64,000 nucleotides of DNA from Bacteroidota bacterium (lineage in GTDB: Bacteria > Bacteroidota > Bacteroidia > Chitinophagales > Chitinophagaceae). The notes under the pieces were generated by a model. The model did not search any database and had not been told where the DNA came from. It saw nothing but the letters and a program-made list of their open reading frames with translations. The stretch is taken from positions 57,227-121,226 of the forward strand of contig JAPLEH010000008.1 in assembly GCA_026391455.1 (NCBI GenBank). Reading direction: 5' to 3'. Positions 14,735 through 24,545 of this stretch are shown one piece after another (the first letter of the stretch is position 1; every line of letters begins with the position of its first letter). A program made the position numbers and the translations under genes.

Positions 14735-17512
14735 TCAGTAACCGGTTGTAAAGTTCCGGGTTCGGTTGATCTTCAAATCCTGCAGTAAAGTAGCTTTGGG
14801 ACTGATCGTAAAATTGAATGAGCGGGTAAACCCTACGGGTATCACATTGATCGACATCTGCCAGCAATGCATATCCCGGTTGATGGACATGGTAATATAC
14901 TGTACCTTCTTTGTGTTAAAATCATAACTGCCGCTGCTGGATAATTTCCACTTCGGTGATAAATTAAAACTTCCATTAAAGGAAACACCGGATGTGAAAT
15001 CATTTTCGAAACCGCTGTAATCGGGTTTGGGTCGGTTGAAAAACGAAAGGGAGTAGTTCAGACTCAATTGCCAGGATATATTAAAATCCACAAATTCTCC
15101 GGGATTCTGTTGCATATAATCCAGCAATCGTTGCTGATCAGCTATCAACGATGGATCATTGAGCCGTTGCTGTGCCTGCTTTTTCCGTTCTGCATCCTTC
15201 TTTGGATCTTTGGGCTTGCTTTGAAAATTAGTTCCTAATGATATACTACCCGTAGTAAGCTGTCCCAAACTGAATTTCCCTCCCTGCCAGGCATATTTCG
15301 CAATATCATAGCCGAGTTTGTCGCGCTGGTAGGGATTAAGGGTGGTCTGCGCGTTGATACTTATCTTTTCAAAAAGCGTAGTGCGGAAATAAATATTGAT
15401 ATTGGAAAGATTCAGCGAGTCGGCAATAAAATTATACGAGCCGTTGAAACCAAATCCTTCGATCAGTTTCACTTTATTATTTGAAGGGGTTTCTGCATCA
15501 CTGGAATCTTTCTTCATCCTTTTTTTCATTTCCAGGTTATTGTCCACCCCAAAGGTCATCGAGGCCGATTTTCGGTTTACCGCATTGTAATATACCGTTC
15601 CGCCAACTTCGTTATAGGATAATTTGCGCTTTGTGGTATCTACCTGCACCTGTTTTACATGTCGCCGATTCAGGTCTGGTGTATAACTGAATCCGATCGT
15701 AGGCCGCACCACATGCCGGATCGCTTCTATTTTCTTTGACTTCTTAAACTGAAAGGTCCCGAATAAAGCGGTATTGAAACTGAGTGATATACTTCCGGTA
15801 TGATCGATATACAGACCGTTGCTGGTGGTGGTATCTACGCGTTTCAGCGCCTCATTCCAGGTATAATTGGTCACTTTTTGTATCCAGGTCTGGCTGTAAT
15901 TAATACCCGGGGCCACCAGTATCCTTCCACCCAGTATCGGTGGGAGCGACAGGGTAATGGGAATGCTGTGCTGGGAGGTCCATTGTGAAGTATCCAGGAT
16001 ATGGCGGATAAAGGACTTTACACCATTTTTTCCATATCCAAGTGAATCGTAAAAGCTGATATTGTTGAAAAAAGTTCCGTTATACGCCACACCGAGTTTC
16101 TCGTACCACTTGGGAGTACCGGCTCCGTCTTTTCGTTGAAAGGGGTAAATAGTATTCAAGGTAAATGTGGCATTGGGCAGGGTCACGTTGATCAGCCGGA
16201 GATTATTATTCTGGCTATGGGTGGCACTTAATGAAAAATTGAATGGTTTGTCGCGCCAGCTTTTACTGTAAGTGATAGAAGAACCCAGTATATTTTGATA
16301 GTTCACAAAAGGATTTCCGGGTACAAGTTGGTTAAACTTGGTAGAACCTGCATTTACACTTGCCGAAAAATTGACACCCGGGCGGGCCTTACCATCCATC
16401 GCATGATTCCAGGAAATATTGAATACCCTGGTCTTTGAAAAATCAGGGTCATTCTTAAAATTCAATTTCGAAGAACGCAGGGTTACGGATAAGCCGCCAT
16501 TGAATTTATACCGCTTCCGGTAAGTGGCGCGAAGCCCGGCCGCCCATTCGCCATAAGAATAAATATCGCCGGATATCTGTGCATCCCAATAGGGACCGAG
16601 TACTTTATAATATCCCAGTCCGCTCAATCCCAATCCGCGCACTTCATCCGTAACAAAATTGGGCCGCAATAAACCGGAATGTCTACCCTGGCTCAATGGA
16701 TAAAACCCGAACGGGAGATAGATGGGAATGGGTACACCTTCAAATTCCAGGTGGGCAGGCCCTGATACGGCCAGTTTCTGATTCACCACTTTCATTTTAT
16801 TGGATTTGATATCAAAGTGGGGATCGTCGAGCAGGCAGGTGGTAAACCGGGCCCCTTTTACAAAGGTGGTATTGGCGTTTACCTTTTTCACTACGTCGCC
16901 GATTATCAGGGTACCATCGGGTGTGGTGGTATAGGTATTTTTGGTAAGTCCGATTTGGGATTTGAAATTATATTTAATTGTATCACTGGTAAAATCATTC
17001 TCGCCGCTTTTAAAGTGGGCAGTCTCCAATACCATTCCGCTGCTGTCCTTCGCATTCACGGCTGTTACTACCTGTGTCTGCTGATCCACTTCTACTTTGG
17101 GTGCTGTAAGCGTAATATCCTTGTATTCCGTTTTTGTTTTCCCATACAGGATTACTTTTTTACCAGCAACCAGTATCACGGCAGAATCTTCGGCTGCATA
17201 CCGGAGGGGGGCATCCATGGAGTCTTTGGATATTTTTAGCGCAAACGTATCCGTTTTCTGACGGGGGGCAGTGGTATCAGGTATTGTGAGTTTATTGGTA
17301 TCCCGGGATGCAACTGCACCGGGAACAGGGCGGTCATTGGGTAGTAAGGGCTTTATAGTATCGCCTGCTGCACGGGTGTTTGTTAAAGGCTTGCGAAAAT
17401 CGGGTTGCTGAATACCGCTGGCGCTTGTTTTCCACGTTATTGTGAATAAGATCGCCACCGTCAGTATCCCGTATAAAAAATAAATTGACCTAAATTTGTA
17501 CACTTGCTTCAT
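14735..17512 (-). CDS. lptD: LptD/OstA-like LPS-assembly outer-membrane protein
   Basis: A 925-residue protein with an N-terminal hydrophobic segment (IYFLYGILTVAILFTITW), a Pro/Thr-rich linker, an OstA-like jellyroll (~100-260; GKKVILYGKTKTEYKDITL, VAVNAKDSSGMV-type repeats) and a long beta-barrel (~270-925). The block GVPIPIYLPFGFYPL with GRHSGLLRPNF is the conserved plug/jellyroll-barrel junction seen in LptD. The role, by family, is insertion of LPS or LOS into the outer leaflet. The gene is divergent from two amidases, MlaD and an OstA-like gene, which fits an envelope biogenesis cluster. Bacteroidota LptD lacks the well-conserved proteobacterial cysteines, so the call rests on the jellyroll block. 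Confidence 0.85.
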   Translation of the reverse strand: MKQVYKFRSIYFLYGILTVAILFTITWKTSASGIQQPDFRKPLTNTRAAGDTIKPLLPNDRPVPGAVASRDTNKLTIPDTTAPRQKTDTFALKISKDSMDAPLRYAAEDSAVILVAGKKVILYGKTKTEYKDITLTAPKVEVDQQTQVVTAVNAKDSSGMVLETAHFKSGENDFTSDTIKYNFKSQIGLTKNTYTTTPDGTLIIGDVVKKVNANTTFVKGARFTTCLLDDPHFDIKSNKMKVVNQKLAVSGPAHLEFEGVPIPIYLPFGFYPLSQGRHSGLLRPNFVTDEVRGLGLSGLGYYKVLGPYWDAQISGDIYSYGEWAAGLRATYRKRYKFNGGLSVTLRSSKLNFKNDPDFSKTRVFNISWNHAMDGKARPGVNFSASVNAGSTKFNQLVPGNPFVNYQNILGSSITYSKSWRDKPFNFSLSATHSQNNNLRLINVTLPNATFTLNTIYPFQRKDGAGTPKWYEKLGVAYNGTFFNNISFYDSLGYGKNGVKSFIRHILDTSQWTSQHSIPITLSLPPILGGRILVAPGINYSQTWIQKVTNYTWNEALKRVDTTTSNGLYIDHTGSISLSFNTALFGTFQFKKSKKIEAIRHVVRPTIGFSYTPDLNRRHVKQVQVDTTKRKLSYNEVGGTVYYNAVNRKSASMTFGVDNNLEMKKRMKKDSSDAETPSNNKVKLIEGFGFNGSYNFIADSLNLSNINIYFRTTLFEKISINAQTTLNPYQRDKLGYDIAKYAWQGGKFSLGQLTTGSISLGTNFQSKPKDPKKDAERKKQAQQRLNDPSLIADQQRLLDYMQQNPGEFVDFNISWQLSLNYSLSFFNRPKPDYSGFENDFTSGVSFNGSFNLSPKWKLSSSGSYDFNTKKVQYITMSINRDMHCWQMSINVIPVGFTRSFNFTISPKATLLQDLKINRTRNFTTGY

Positions 17513-17523
17513 CAGGTAGGTGG

Positions 17524-17531
17524 CAAATGTA
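17524..17531 (-). promoter_or_regulatory. Possible -7 box of lptD
   Basis: The minus strand reads TACATTTG, an exact TAnnTTTG, 12 bases before the lptD ATG. No good TTTG is seen at -33, so support is partial. Confidence 0.35.
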
Positions 17532-17606
17532 ATTCATTCTGCTTTAGGCAGGTAAAAAGGAAAACCCAACAATTTGTAAATATTCCGCCAAACAGGTATA
17601 CCGAAA

Positions 17607-18641
17607 ATGATAAAACGAACATTTCTCCTCTTACTCCTCCCTGCATTTTGTATTACGGCTATATCATTCCGGAATGATCGTGCGTCTGACAGCGGGTCAA
17701 ACCGGCAGAAAGTGATCAAGACTATCATTGTGGATGCCGGACATGGTATCATGGAAAACGGGGGGCATAATGGGGCCCGGGGTTCCTATTCATATGAAGA
17801 TGATATATGCCTGGCCGTATCGAAGCAACTGGTCAAGAATTTTCACCAGGAAATGCCAGATATACGTATCGTGGAAAGCAGGCCGACCGAAAAGATCACG
17901 GCCATACATCGCCGTGCGGAAATTGCCAATGAAAATAAAGGTGATCTCTTTATTTGTATCCATGTGAATGCCGCTGTGCCCACGCGTAAAACCGAACAGG
18001 TGGGTACCAAAACGGTAACTTACTATACCGGCAAAGGCAAAAACCGGAAGAAAAAAACGAAGGAAGTGCCCCAATACCGGACCTATACAGTACCCAATTC
18101 GGCAAAAGGTACCGAGACGTATATCTGGGGTTCACATAAAAACGAAGACAAGGAAGTGGCCATGCGTGAAAATGCACCAATGCTGCAGGAGGAAAATTTC
18201 AAACAAAATTATGGGGATATCGACCCCAACTCCGCAGAGTTCATTGCGCTCACTTTATTAAAGACCAAACAGTATTTTAAGCGGAGCGCTACCCTGGCCG
18301 GATATGTTCAGGATGAATTTGCCAAAGTGGGCCGGGTGGACCGGGATGTGCGCCAGCGCGGCGTGGGCATTTGGGTATTACAGGCCACCGCCATGCCCAG
18401 CATACTGGTGGAAACAGGATATATCACTAACCGGAGCGAAGAGGATTACCTCAATAGTAAAGAAGGGCAAAAAGAAATTGCAGACTGCATTATCCGGGCG
18501 GTAAAAACATATATCAGTTGGCTGGAAAAACAACAGCAACTGGTAACGCCCGGCGAGCATACCTATCGCACTTCACCCGGCAGGGATGTATCGGCCTTGC
18601 TGAATCAGGTGGAGGAGCAGGAAAAGAAGCGGGGAAAGTAA
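17607..18641 (+). CDS. N-acetylmuramoyl-L-alanine amidase (Amidase_3)
   Basis: A periplasmic zinc amidase that cuts the bond between MurNAc and L-Ala in peptidoglycan. 344 residues with a signal-like N-terminus (KRTFLLLLLPAFCITAISF). Zinc ligands fit H46 (VDAGHG), E64 (SYSYEDD) and H119 (CIHVNAA); the catalytic Glu is in MPSILVETGYITN near the C-terminus. A ~75-residue basic insertion (GKGKNRKKKTKEVPQYRTY) lies between the second His and the motif KGTETYIW; such inserts often gate the active site in regulated amidases. The next gene is a paralogue with the same insertion point. Confidence 0.92.
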   Translation: MIKRTFLLLLLPAFCITAISFRNDRASDSGSNRQKVIKTIIVDAGHGIMENGGHNGARGSYSYEDDICLAVSKQLVKNFHQEMPDIRIVESRPTEKITAIHRRAEIANENKGDLFICIHVNAAVPTRKTEQVGTKTVTYYTGKGKNRKKKTKEVPQYRTYTVPNSAKGTETYIWGSHKNEDKEVAMRENAPMLQEENFKQNYGDIDPNSAEFIALTLLKTKQYFKRSATLAGYVQDEFAKVGRVDRDVRQRGVGIWVLQATAMPSILVETGYITNRSEEDYLNSKEGQKEIADCIIRAVKTYISWLEKQQQLVTPGEHTYRTSPGRDVSALLNQVEEQEKKRGK

Positions 18642-18698
18642 ATTTTCTTTATTACCATTGCATGGTTTTAAAACTCATTTTTCAAAAACCCTGACCGG

Positions 18699-19745
18699 AT
18701 GAAAAAACTGTTCTGCCTGTTTACGCTCCTTTTATCCTTTTGCATTATTCATCGTACAGGTGCACAAAATATTTCAAAAAAGCCCCTGCAAACGTTGATC
18801 ATTGACCCGGGTCATGGCGGGCTGGATCCCGGTGCCATCGGCACTAAAGCATCCGAGGCCAATGTATCCCTGCAGGTTTCGCTAAAATTGGGCGATACCA
18901 TTGCCAAAGCTTATCCCGACCTCAAGATTATTTACACCCGCACTACAGATGTATTGCCGGGCCCTGTGCAGAATAAAGATGCAGCACTGAAATACCGGGC
19001 CAACCTGGCTAATCAATCCGGAGGCGACCTCTTCATTGCCGTACATTGCAATTCGGCCGGCAAACATCCCGGAGGATGGTACGAGCGCCGAGTCGTGGGT
19101 AAAACACCCGTTGTAAAAACCTATAAAAAGGGAAAGAAAACCTACACGAAGACCACGTATCAGTACCAGTATGAAAATGTATTTGTGGAAAACAAAGCAA
19201 AGGGTACTGAGACCTATATCTGGGCAGTAAGCAAAAACGATGATAAGATCAATTCGGTGAGCAAGAATAATGAGTACATGGGCGAAATAGACAGTACTTC
19301 TACACTTACCCTTCCCGACCCGTCAGACCCGGCAGAAAAAGCCCGTATGCTTATTTATGCGCAAAATTATTTCCGTAAAAGCCTCAACCTGGCCGATATG
19401 GTGCAGGAAGAATTTAAATCCGTGGGGCGTATCGACCGGGGCGTGAAGCAACGAAATGATAAAGGTATCTGGGTGCTCCAGGCTACGGCCATGCCCAGCA
19501 TCCTGATTGAGATTGGTTTTATATCGAATAAAGAAGAAGAAGAATACATAACCAGCGAAGAGGGCCAGGCAGAGATTGTAAAGAATATATTCACGGCTTT
19601 TAAGAATTATAAGGAAAGACTGGAGAATAAAACAAAGGAGAATAAAGACGCCGAAAAGGAAAAGGAAAAGGAAAAAGAGAAGGAAAAAGAGGCGGAAAAG
19701 GAAAAAGAAAAAGCGAAAGATAAAGAACCAAAGAAAGGATTCTGA
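18699..19745 (+). CDS. N-acetylmuramoyl-L-alanine amidase (Amidase_3), second copy with charged repeat tail
   Basis: 348 residues, signal peptide MKKLFCLFTLLLSFCIIHRT. Zinc-site residues H39 (IDPGHGG), E53 (SEANVS) and H116 (AVHCNSAG), with the C-terminal Glu in MPSILIEIGFISN. It carries the same type of basic insertion (YKKGKKTYTKTTYQYQYE) before KGTETYIW as the neighbour. The last ~40 residues are an almost pure Lys/Glu repeat (KEKEKEKEKEKEAEKEKEKA) after the catalytic domain, likely an extended charged helix or tail; its DNA is a tandem GGAAAA-like repeat and could vary in length. 57 bases separate it from the first amidase. Confidence 0.92.
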   Translation: MKKLFCLFTLLLSFCIIHRTGAQNISKKPLQTLIIDPGHGGLDPGAIGTKASEANVSLQVSLKLGDTIAKAYPDLKIIYTRTTDVLPGPVQNKDAALKYRANLANQSGGDLFIAVHCNSAGKHPGGWYERRVVGKTPVVKTYKKGKKTYTKTTYQYQYENVFVENKAKGTETYIWAVSKNDDKINSVSKNNEYMGEIDSTSTLTLPDPSDPAEKARMLIYAQNYFRKSLNLADMVQEEFKSVGRIDRGVKQRNDKGIWVLQATAMPSILIEIGFISNKEEEEYITSEEGQAEIVKNIFTAFKNYKERLENKTKENKDAEKEKEKEKEKEKEAEKEKEKAKDKEPKKGF

Positions 19746-19890
19746 GCCTTTTTGACTGAACAGTGTCGTATATGCTGAGTGACGGGTATCCCCAACCCGG
19801 ACTATGTATACAGGGCCATTCTCCGGCTATCGCTTCATGGGTTAAAATAAAATGACTAATTTGGCACCCAGATAGCGTAAAAGAACACGA

Positions 19891-20883
19891 ATGAAGATCA
19901 GCAATGAAACAAAAGTCGGCGTACTTACCATTACCGCATTGACCCTGCTCATACTCGGTTTTAATTTTTTGAAGGGCAGGGATATCCTTACAAAAAGGAA
20001 AAAGATCTATGCCTCTTTCAATGACCTGGGGTCACTCGCCAAATCCAATGAAGTAAAGATCAACGGGTATGTGATCGGGAGTGTATATGCGCTGGAGGTG
20101 AAGGATAAGAATATGAGCGGTATTGTGGCTACCATCAACCTAACGGAAGATATCAACATTCCCCGCGATTCCAAAGCCCTGATTTCAAGCCCATTGGTTG
20201 GCTCATCTTATATTCTTATAGAGAAAGGCACAGATTCAGTTTACCTGCAGCCCGGCGATACTTTGAAGACCAGGGTAGATATAGGCATACTCGATGATGT
20301 AAAAGCACAGCTCACCCCCACCCTCACCAAAGTACGCACCACGCTCGATTCGCTGAACACGATCTTCGGCAGTATCAATGGCCTGATCAATTCCGATGCT
20401 AAAACCAATTTGCAGCAAACCCTGGCCAATCTCAACCGGGCAAGCAGCGAATTGAACGGATTGCTCAATAACCAGACCGGGCCCCTCGCTGCCACACTCA
20501 ATAATGCAAAGAGCATTACCGAAGGGCTAAAGGGAAATACGGAAAATATCACGGCTACTATAACCAATGCTAAAAAAGCAAGTGAAAAACTGGCCTCGCT
20601 CGAAATACAACCTACTATTGATTCCTTGAATGCGATGATCAGCCAGTTGAAAATGGTGGCCAACAAGGTAGCCAGTAAAGACGGAACAATCGGGGCATTG
20701 CTAAACGATAAAACGCTTTACAATAAACTGAATGACGCCATTTTGAGTGCAGAGATCCTGATCGACGATCTGCGTCTTCATCCTAAACGCTATGTTAATT
20801 TGTCAATCTTTGGCAAGAAGGATAAAACCGGGCCGATAACTTCGCCAGCGAAAAAAGATACCGCTGTTTCCGGCGGCAACTGA
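19891..20883 (+). CDS. MCE/MlaD-family lipid-transport substrate-binding protein
   Basis: 330 residues. An N-terminal membrane anchor (VGVLTITALTLLILGFNFL) is followed by an MCE domain (~37-115; IYASFNDLGSLAKSNEVKIN, VGSSYILIEKG) and a long helical region rich in Leu/Asn repeats (~150-290; NLNRASSELNGLLNNQTGPL), which resembles the helical barrel or needle of MCE proteins. By family it binds lipids in ABC-linked phospholipid transport across the periplasm. No MlaE/MlaF is adjacent. The OstA-like gene follows after four bases, so the two are surely in one operon. Confidence 0.9.
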   Translation: MKISNETKVGVLTITALTLLILGFNFLKGRDILTKRKKIYASFNDLGSLAKSNEVKINGYVIGSVYALEVKDKNMSGIVATINLTEDINIPRDSKALISSPLVGSSYILIEKGTDSVYLQPGDTLKTRVDIGILDDVKAQLTPTLTKVRTTLDSLNTIFGSINGLINSDAKTNLQQTLANLNRASSELNGLLNNQTGPLAATLNNAKSITEGLKGNTENITATITNAKKASEKLASLEIQPTIDSLNAMISQLKMVANKVASKDGTIGALLNDKTLYNKLNDAILSAEILIDDLRLHPKRYVNLSIFGKKDKTGPITSPAKKDTAVSGGN

Positions 20884-20887
20884 TCTA

Positions 20888-22519
20888 ATGCTAAAACAAT
20901 TTTTTCTTTTCTGCCTGCTGACTGCCGGGATATTACTACTCCCGCAACTCGCGTATACGCAAATTACCGGCCCCATAACAGCACCGGCTGGTCCGCCTGC
21001 GGATACGGCCCGTGAAATACATATCATCAGCTCCAAACGGCTTACCATTCAAAAACTCAACGACAGCACTACCCTGCAGATTCTGGCCGGTACTGTAAAG
21101 CTGAGACAGGAAAACAGTTATTTTGATTGCGACAGTTGTGTGATCAACAGCTATACCAAAACCTTTGAAGCCTGGGGCCATGTTCATATCAATGATTCTG
21201 ATACGGCCAACATATATGCAAGTCACCTCCGTTACCTGATCAATAAAAAAGTGGCCTATCTCGATGGTGGTGTGCAATTATCCGACGGCAAAGGCTCGCT
21301 AACTACCCCCGATCTCGAGTATGATATGAATACGGATATCGGTATATACCGGCATGGTGGCAAAGTGGTGAATAAGAAGACCGTTCTCACCAGCCGGGAA
21401 GGATATTATTATGCTGGCCTTCGGGATGTGATCTTTAAGAATAAAGTATTGCTGAAAGATCCGGCATATACGATTACCACTGATTCGCTCATTTATAATA
21501 CACAAACACAAACCAGCCGCTTTATCGCGCAAACGCTGATACAGGACAGCAGTGGCCGGACTATTGAGACCAAAGAAGGATTTTACAATGTGGCCACCGG
21601 TAAAGCAGAATTTGGCAGCCGTCCGGTGATCAAAGACAAAGGGCTTACGATTGTGGGCGACCGGGTGATCTTCGATGATAGCCTGGGTATTGCACAGGCC
21701 AGGGGCAACGTTATCATCAAAGATTCGGTGCAGGGTACTACAATCGTGGCGGGTGAAGTGTTTCGCGACACTAAAAAAGACCGGATGCTCGCGACCAATA
21801 AACCCCTGATGATCGTGAAGCAGGATGCCGATTCCATTTATATTACCGCAGATACATTATTCTCCGCCCGCCTGAGCGATCTGTATGGAAAGAAAGACTC
21901 GCTGGTAAAAGACACCTTGAAGGGCACACAGGTAGTGAATACGAATACCAAAGACAGCACTAACCGGTATTTCGAAGCCTACCGGCATGTGCGCATCTTC
22001 AGTGATTCCATGCAGGCGGTTTGTGACAGTGTGTTTTATTCTTTTAAAGACTCCGTATTCCGGTTGTATCAAAATCCTGTGATCTGGTCGAAAGGCAGTC
22101 AGATAACCGGTGATACCGTATGGGTATTTACCAAAAATAAAAAAGCGGACAAAGTGAATGTATTTGAGAAAAGTTTTCTCATCAATGAAGTGGAGCCCGG
22201 TGTATACAACCAGGTAAAATCCACCCGTATGGATGGTTATTTCACCGCCGGTGCTATTGATTCGGTACGGGCAGCCGGCTTTGCGGAATGTATTTATTTT
22301 ATTCAGGATGAAGACAGCGCTTATACCGGTATCAATGAATCAAAATGTGATGTCATGGATATTTATTTCGGTGAAAGTGCGCTGCAAAAAGTCGTGTTCC
22401 GCAGCAGTGTTACCGGCACCATCTGGCCGATGAAAGATAAATCCCCCGATGCCATGCGTCTCCCCGACTTCAACTGGCTGGATGCAAGAAGACCCAAGAC
22501 GAAGTATGAGTTGTTTTAG
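20888..22519 (+). CDS. OstA/LptA-like periplasmic protein
   Basis: 543 residues with a signal peptide (FFLFCLLTAGILLLPQLAYTQ). The sequence is a run of OstA-type beta repeats (for example LRYLINKKVAYLDGGVQLSD, IVGDRVIFDDSLGIAQARGN, IKDSVQGTTIVAG), the fold of LptA and the LptD jellyroll. By family it would form part of the bridge that shields LPS lipid A across the periplasm. It starts four bases after mlaD and is near lptD. It is much longer than proteobacterial LptA (~185 aa), as is usual in Bacteroidota. Confidence 0.85.
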   Translation: MLKQFFLFCLLTAGILLLPQLAYTQITGPITAPAGPPADTAREIHIISSKRLTIQKLNDSTTLQILAGTVKLRQENSYFDCDSCVINSYTKTFEAWGHVHINDSDTANIYASHLRYLINKKVAYLDGGVQLSDGKGSLTTPDLEYDMNTDIGIYRHGGKVVNKKTVLTSREGYYYAGLRDVIFKNKVLLKDPAYTITTDSLIYNTQTQTSRFIAQTLIQDSSGRTIETKEGFYNVATGKAEFGSRPVIKDKGLTIVGDRVIFDDSLGIAQARGNVIIKDSVQGTTIVAGEVFRDTKKDRMLATNKPLMIVKQDADSIYITADTLFSARLSDLYGKKDSLVKDTLKGTQVVNTNTKDSTNRYFEAYRHVRIFSDSMQAVCDSVFYSFKDSVFRLYQNPVIWSKGSQITGDTVWVFTKNKKADKVNVFEKSFLINEVEPGVYNQVKSTRMDGYFTAGAIDSVRAAGFAECIYFIQDEDSAYTGINESKCDVMDIYFGESALQKVVFRSSVTGTIWPMKDKSPDAMRLPDFNWLDARRPKTKYELF

Positions 22520-22529
22520 GTAGCTGCAA

Positions 22530-22860
22530 GTAAACAGCCAGCTATCAGCGGCAAGCCTCAAGCTGCAAGCCCGGAACAGCCAGTGACAAGCTAAAAGAAA
22601 CCCGCAACCCGCCGGCGGGCAAGCCAACGAGCAATAAGCAACTGTATTCAACCCGCCTGCCTTCGGCTACGCTCAGGCAGCAGGCTACGTTCAGGCATCA
22701 ACAACCTATGGAACCCGCCTACGCTAAAGCTACGGTGGGCAAGCCGCTTGAACCTCTTGAACTTCTTAAACCTTTTGAACCTATTCAACTTATTCAACCT
22801 ATGGAACCTATGCAACCTATAGAACCTACTGAACTTTTGCATTTCCTTTAGACTTATCTG
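22530..22860. repeat. Composite low-complexity repeat block
   Basis: After the OstA-like gene there is no gene for 460 bases. The block holds AGCTGCAAGC/CAGCCAG words, an ACTGTATTCAACC word, inverted repeats with the core TTCGGCTACGCTCA (22672-22690), a GTAGCTTTAGCGTAGGCGG-type palindrome (22710-22735), and a run of ~9-base units (TTGAACCTN, 22740-22850). The same word order recurs at 62.85-63.07 kb. Confidence 0.75.
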
Positions 22861-22979
22861 GCATCATTTTTCGTTCACAGAGGATGATATAATTACTGTA
22901 TGAAAGAGCCGAACCTTACCGGTATTCCGGAAACGTTACTGGCGATTTGATGTGTTATTAATAACTAAAAAAAAATCAC

Positions 22980-23495
22980 ATGAAGAAAACCATCTTCCTC
23001 AGCCTTCTTTCCTTATTGTGCCTGGTTACCGTTACTACGGTACAAGCACAGGAAACTACCGGACCCGGCACCAGTGGTTACAAAACCTCGCTCGGTGTAC
23101 GCCTCAGCAGTGCCAATGCTATGGTGAATAACGCCGTTTCGATCAAGCATTTCATCAATGATAAAGTGGCCATTGAAGGATTATTTTCATTTGGCGATCC
23201 CCTGGCCATCGGTGCCATGGTGGAGCTGCACAAGCCGCTGGCCTCAGAAGGGCTGAGCTGGTTTTATGGCGGAGGTGCGTATATCGGCTTTGTAAAAAAA
23301 GTAAATACCAATACGCTCAAGACAACAACGGATCCCAACTTTGGCGGGATGGGTGTAGTGGGACTTGATTATAAGTTTCCGAATATTCCCCTGAATCTTT
23401 CGCTAGACTGGAAGCCGGAGTTGAATATTGTAAGTGATATCAATTTTGAGCCCGCAGCGATTGGATTTACTGCCAGATTTACGTTTGGCAAATAA
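22980..23495 (+). CDS. Small outer-membrane beta-barrel protein
   Basis: 171 residues. Signal peptide MKKTIFLSLLSLLCLVTVTT ending at VQAQ. The rest alternates hydrophobic residues and ends in a barrel-type C-terminus (AAIGFTARFTFGK). Repeated strands such as GLSWFYGGGAYIGF and PLNLSLDWKPELNIV support an 8-stranded porin-like fold. No specific function can be given. A strong terminator lies downstream. Confidence 0.75.
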   Translation: MKKTIFLSLLSLLCLVTVTTVQAQETTGPGTSGYKTSLGVRLSSANAMVNNAVSIKHFINDKVAIEGLFSFGDPLAIGAMVELHKPLASEGLSWFYGGGAYIGFVKKVNTNTLKTTTDPNFGGMGVVGLDYKFPNIPLNLSLDWKPELNIVSDINFEPAAIGFTARFTFGK

Positions 23496-23561
23496 AGCCG
23501 CAAAAAACCGCAGTATTCCACATCGCCTTTTACCATACTTTGGAATTTGTATGAAAATTCC

Positions 23562-23594
23562 CCGTCCCGCTCTGTGCGGGACGGATTTTTTTTG
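23562..23594 (+). terminator. Intrinsic terminator
   Basis: CCGTCCCGC-TCTGT-GCGGGACGG hairpin followed by a run of T. It closes the transcript of the small barrel gene. Confidence 0.9.
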
Positions 23595-23722
23595 TCCATA
23601 CCCACTAAACAGCATAATAGTAAACACTTAATCCCCGGGTTTTCAACATTCTGCAAATTTTTTCAGGTTTCTGCGTTTTTGTGCAGGAATATAGAGTACA
23701 TTAGCCTTATCAAAACTAACGG

Positions 23723-24472
23723 ATGCTAAAAAAGGAAAGGCAGGCCTATATACTGCATCAGGTAAACCTGCACAACAAGGTTTTATCTTCCTCTCTATGT
23801 TCGGAGATCAATGTATCCGAAGATACCATTCGTCGCGACCTGCAGGAACTTGCCGATGAAGGTAAAGTGATCAAAGTGCATGGCGGCGCCCTCTCCCATT
23901 CGTTTAATGAAGTGTATTATCCAACCAACGGAGTGTATTCACTTTCACAGAAAAAACTGATCGCGCAAAAAGCTATCTGCCTCATCACCAATGGCATGTT
24001 TGTACTTACCAGCGGTGGTACCACTATACTCGAACTGGCCCGCTCGCTGCCTCCACAACTTCGTGCTACATTTATTTCTGGCAGCATTCCCGCCATACTG
24101 GAATACATGAATCACCCGAATATAGATGTAATACTCATCGGTGATAAAATTTCTAAGAATTCAAAGATCACAGTAGGCTCAGAGGCCATTGCCAAGATAA
24201 AACAGGTAAAAGCCGACATCTGTTTTCTCGGCACCAATGCTATTGATGCGGAACAGGGTATTACCGACAATGACTGGGAAGTGGTGCAATTAAAAAAAGC
24301 AATGATCGAATCGTCGAAGAAAGTTGTGTGCCTCACTATTGCAGAAAAGATGAATACGGTACAACCGATCAGGGTTTGCGGACTCGAGAAGATCGACCTG
24401 CTGATCACCGAACTGTCGCCTGATGATGCTTTATTAAAACCCTATACGGACGCGGGTGTTCGGGTGGCATAA
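23723..24472 (+). CDS. DeoR/GlpR-family transcriptional regulator
   Basis: 249 residues. The N-terminal HTH_DeoR domain shows the diagnostic VSEDTIRRDLQELADEGKV followed by VHGGA; the C-terminal sensor domain (DeoRC, ISOCOT fold) has LTSGGTTILELARSLP and FLGTNAID. Such regulators usually sense a sugar phosphate and repress a sugar catabolic operon. It lies 74 bases before the SusC gene on the same strand, so it may control the SusCD locus, although SusCD systems are more often run by sigma/anti-sigma or hybrid regulators; that link is inference. Confidence 0.93.
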   Translation: MLKKERQAYILHQVNLHNKVLSSSLCSEINVSEDTIRRDLQELADEGKVIKVHGGALSHSFNEVYYPTNGVYSLSQKKLIAQKAICLITNGMFVLTSGGTTILELARSLPPQLRATFISGSIPAILEYMNHPNIDVILIGDKISKNSKITVGSEAIAKIKQVKADICFLGTNAIDAEQGITDNDWEVVQLKKAMIESSKKVVCLTIAEKMNTVQPIRVCGLEKIDLLITELSPDDALLKPYTDAGVRVA

Positions 24473-24545
24473 TTAAACAAGTATCCAAACATCAGTTTAT
24501 AAAAAAGTAAAACTGCTTATTAGTAATATTTCAAAACAACCAGCT

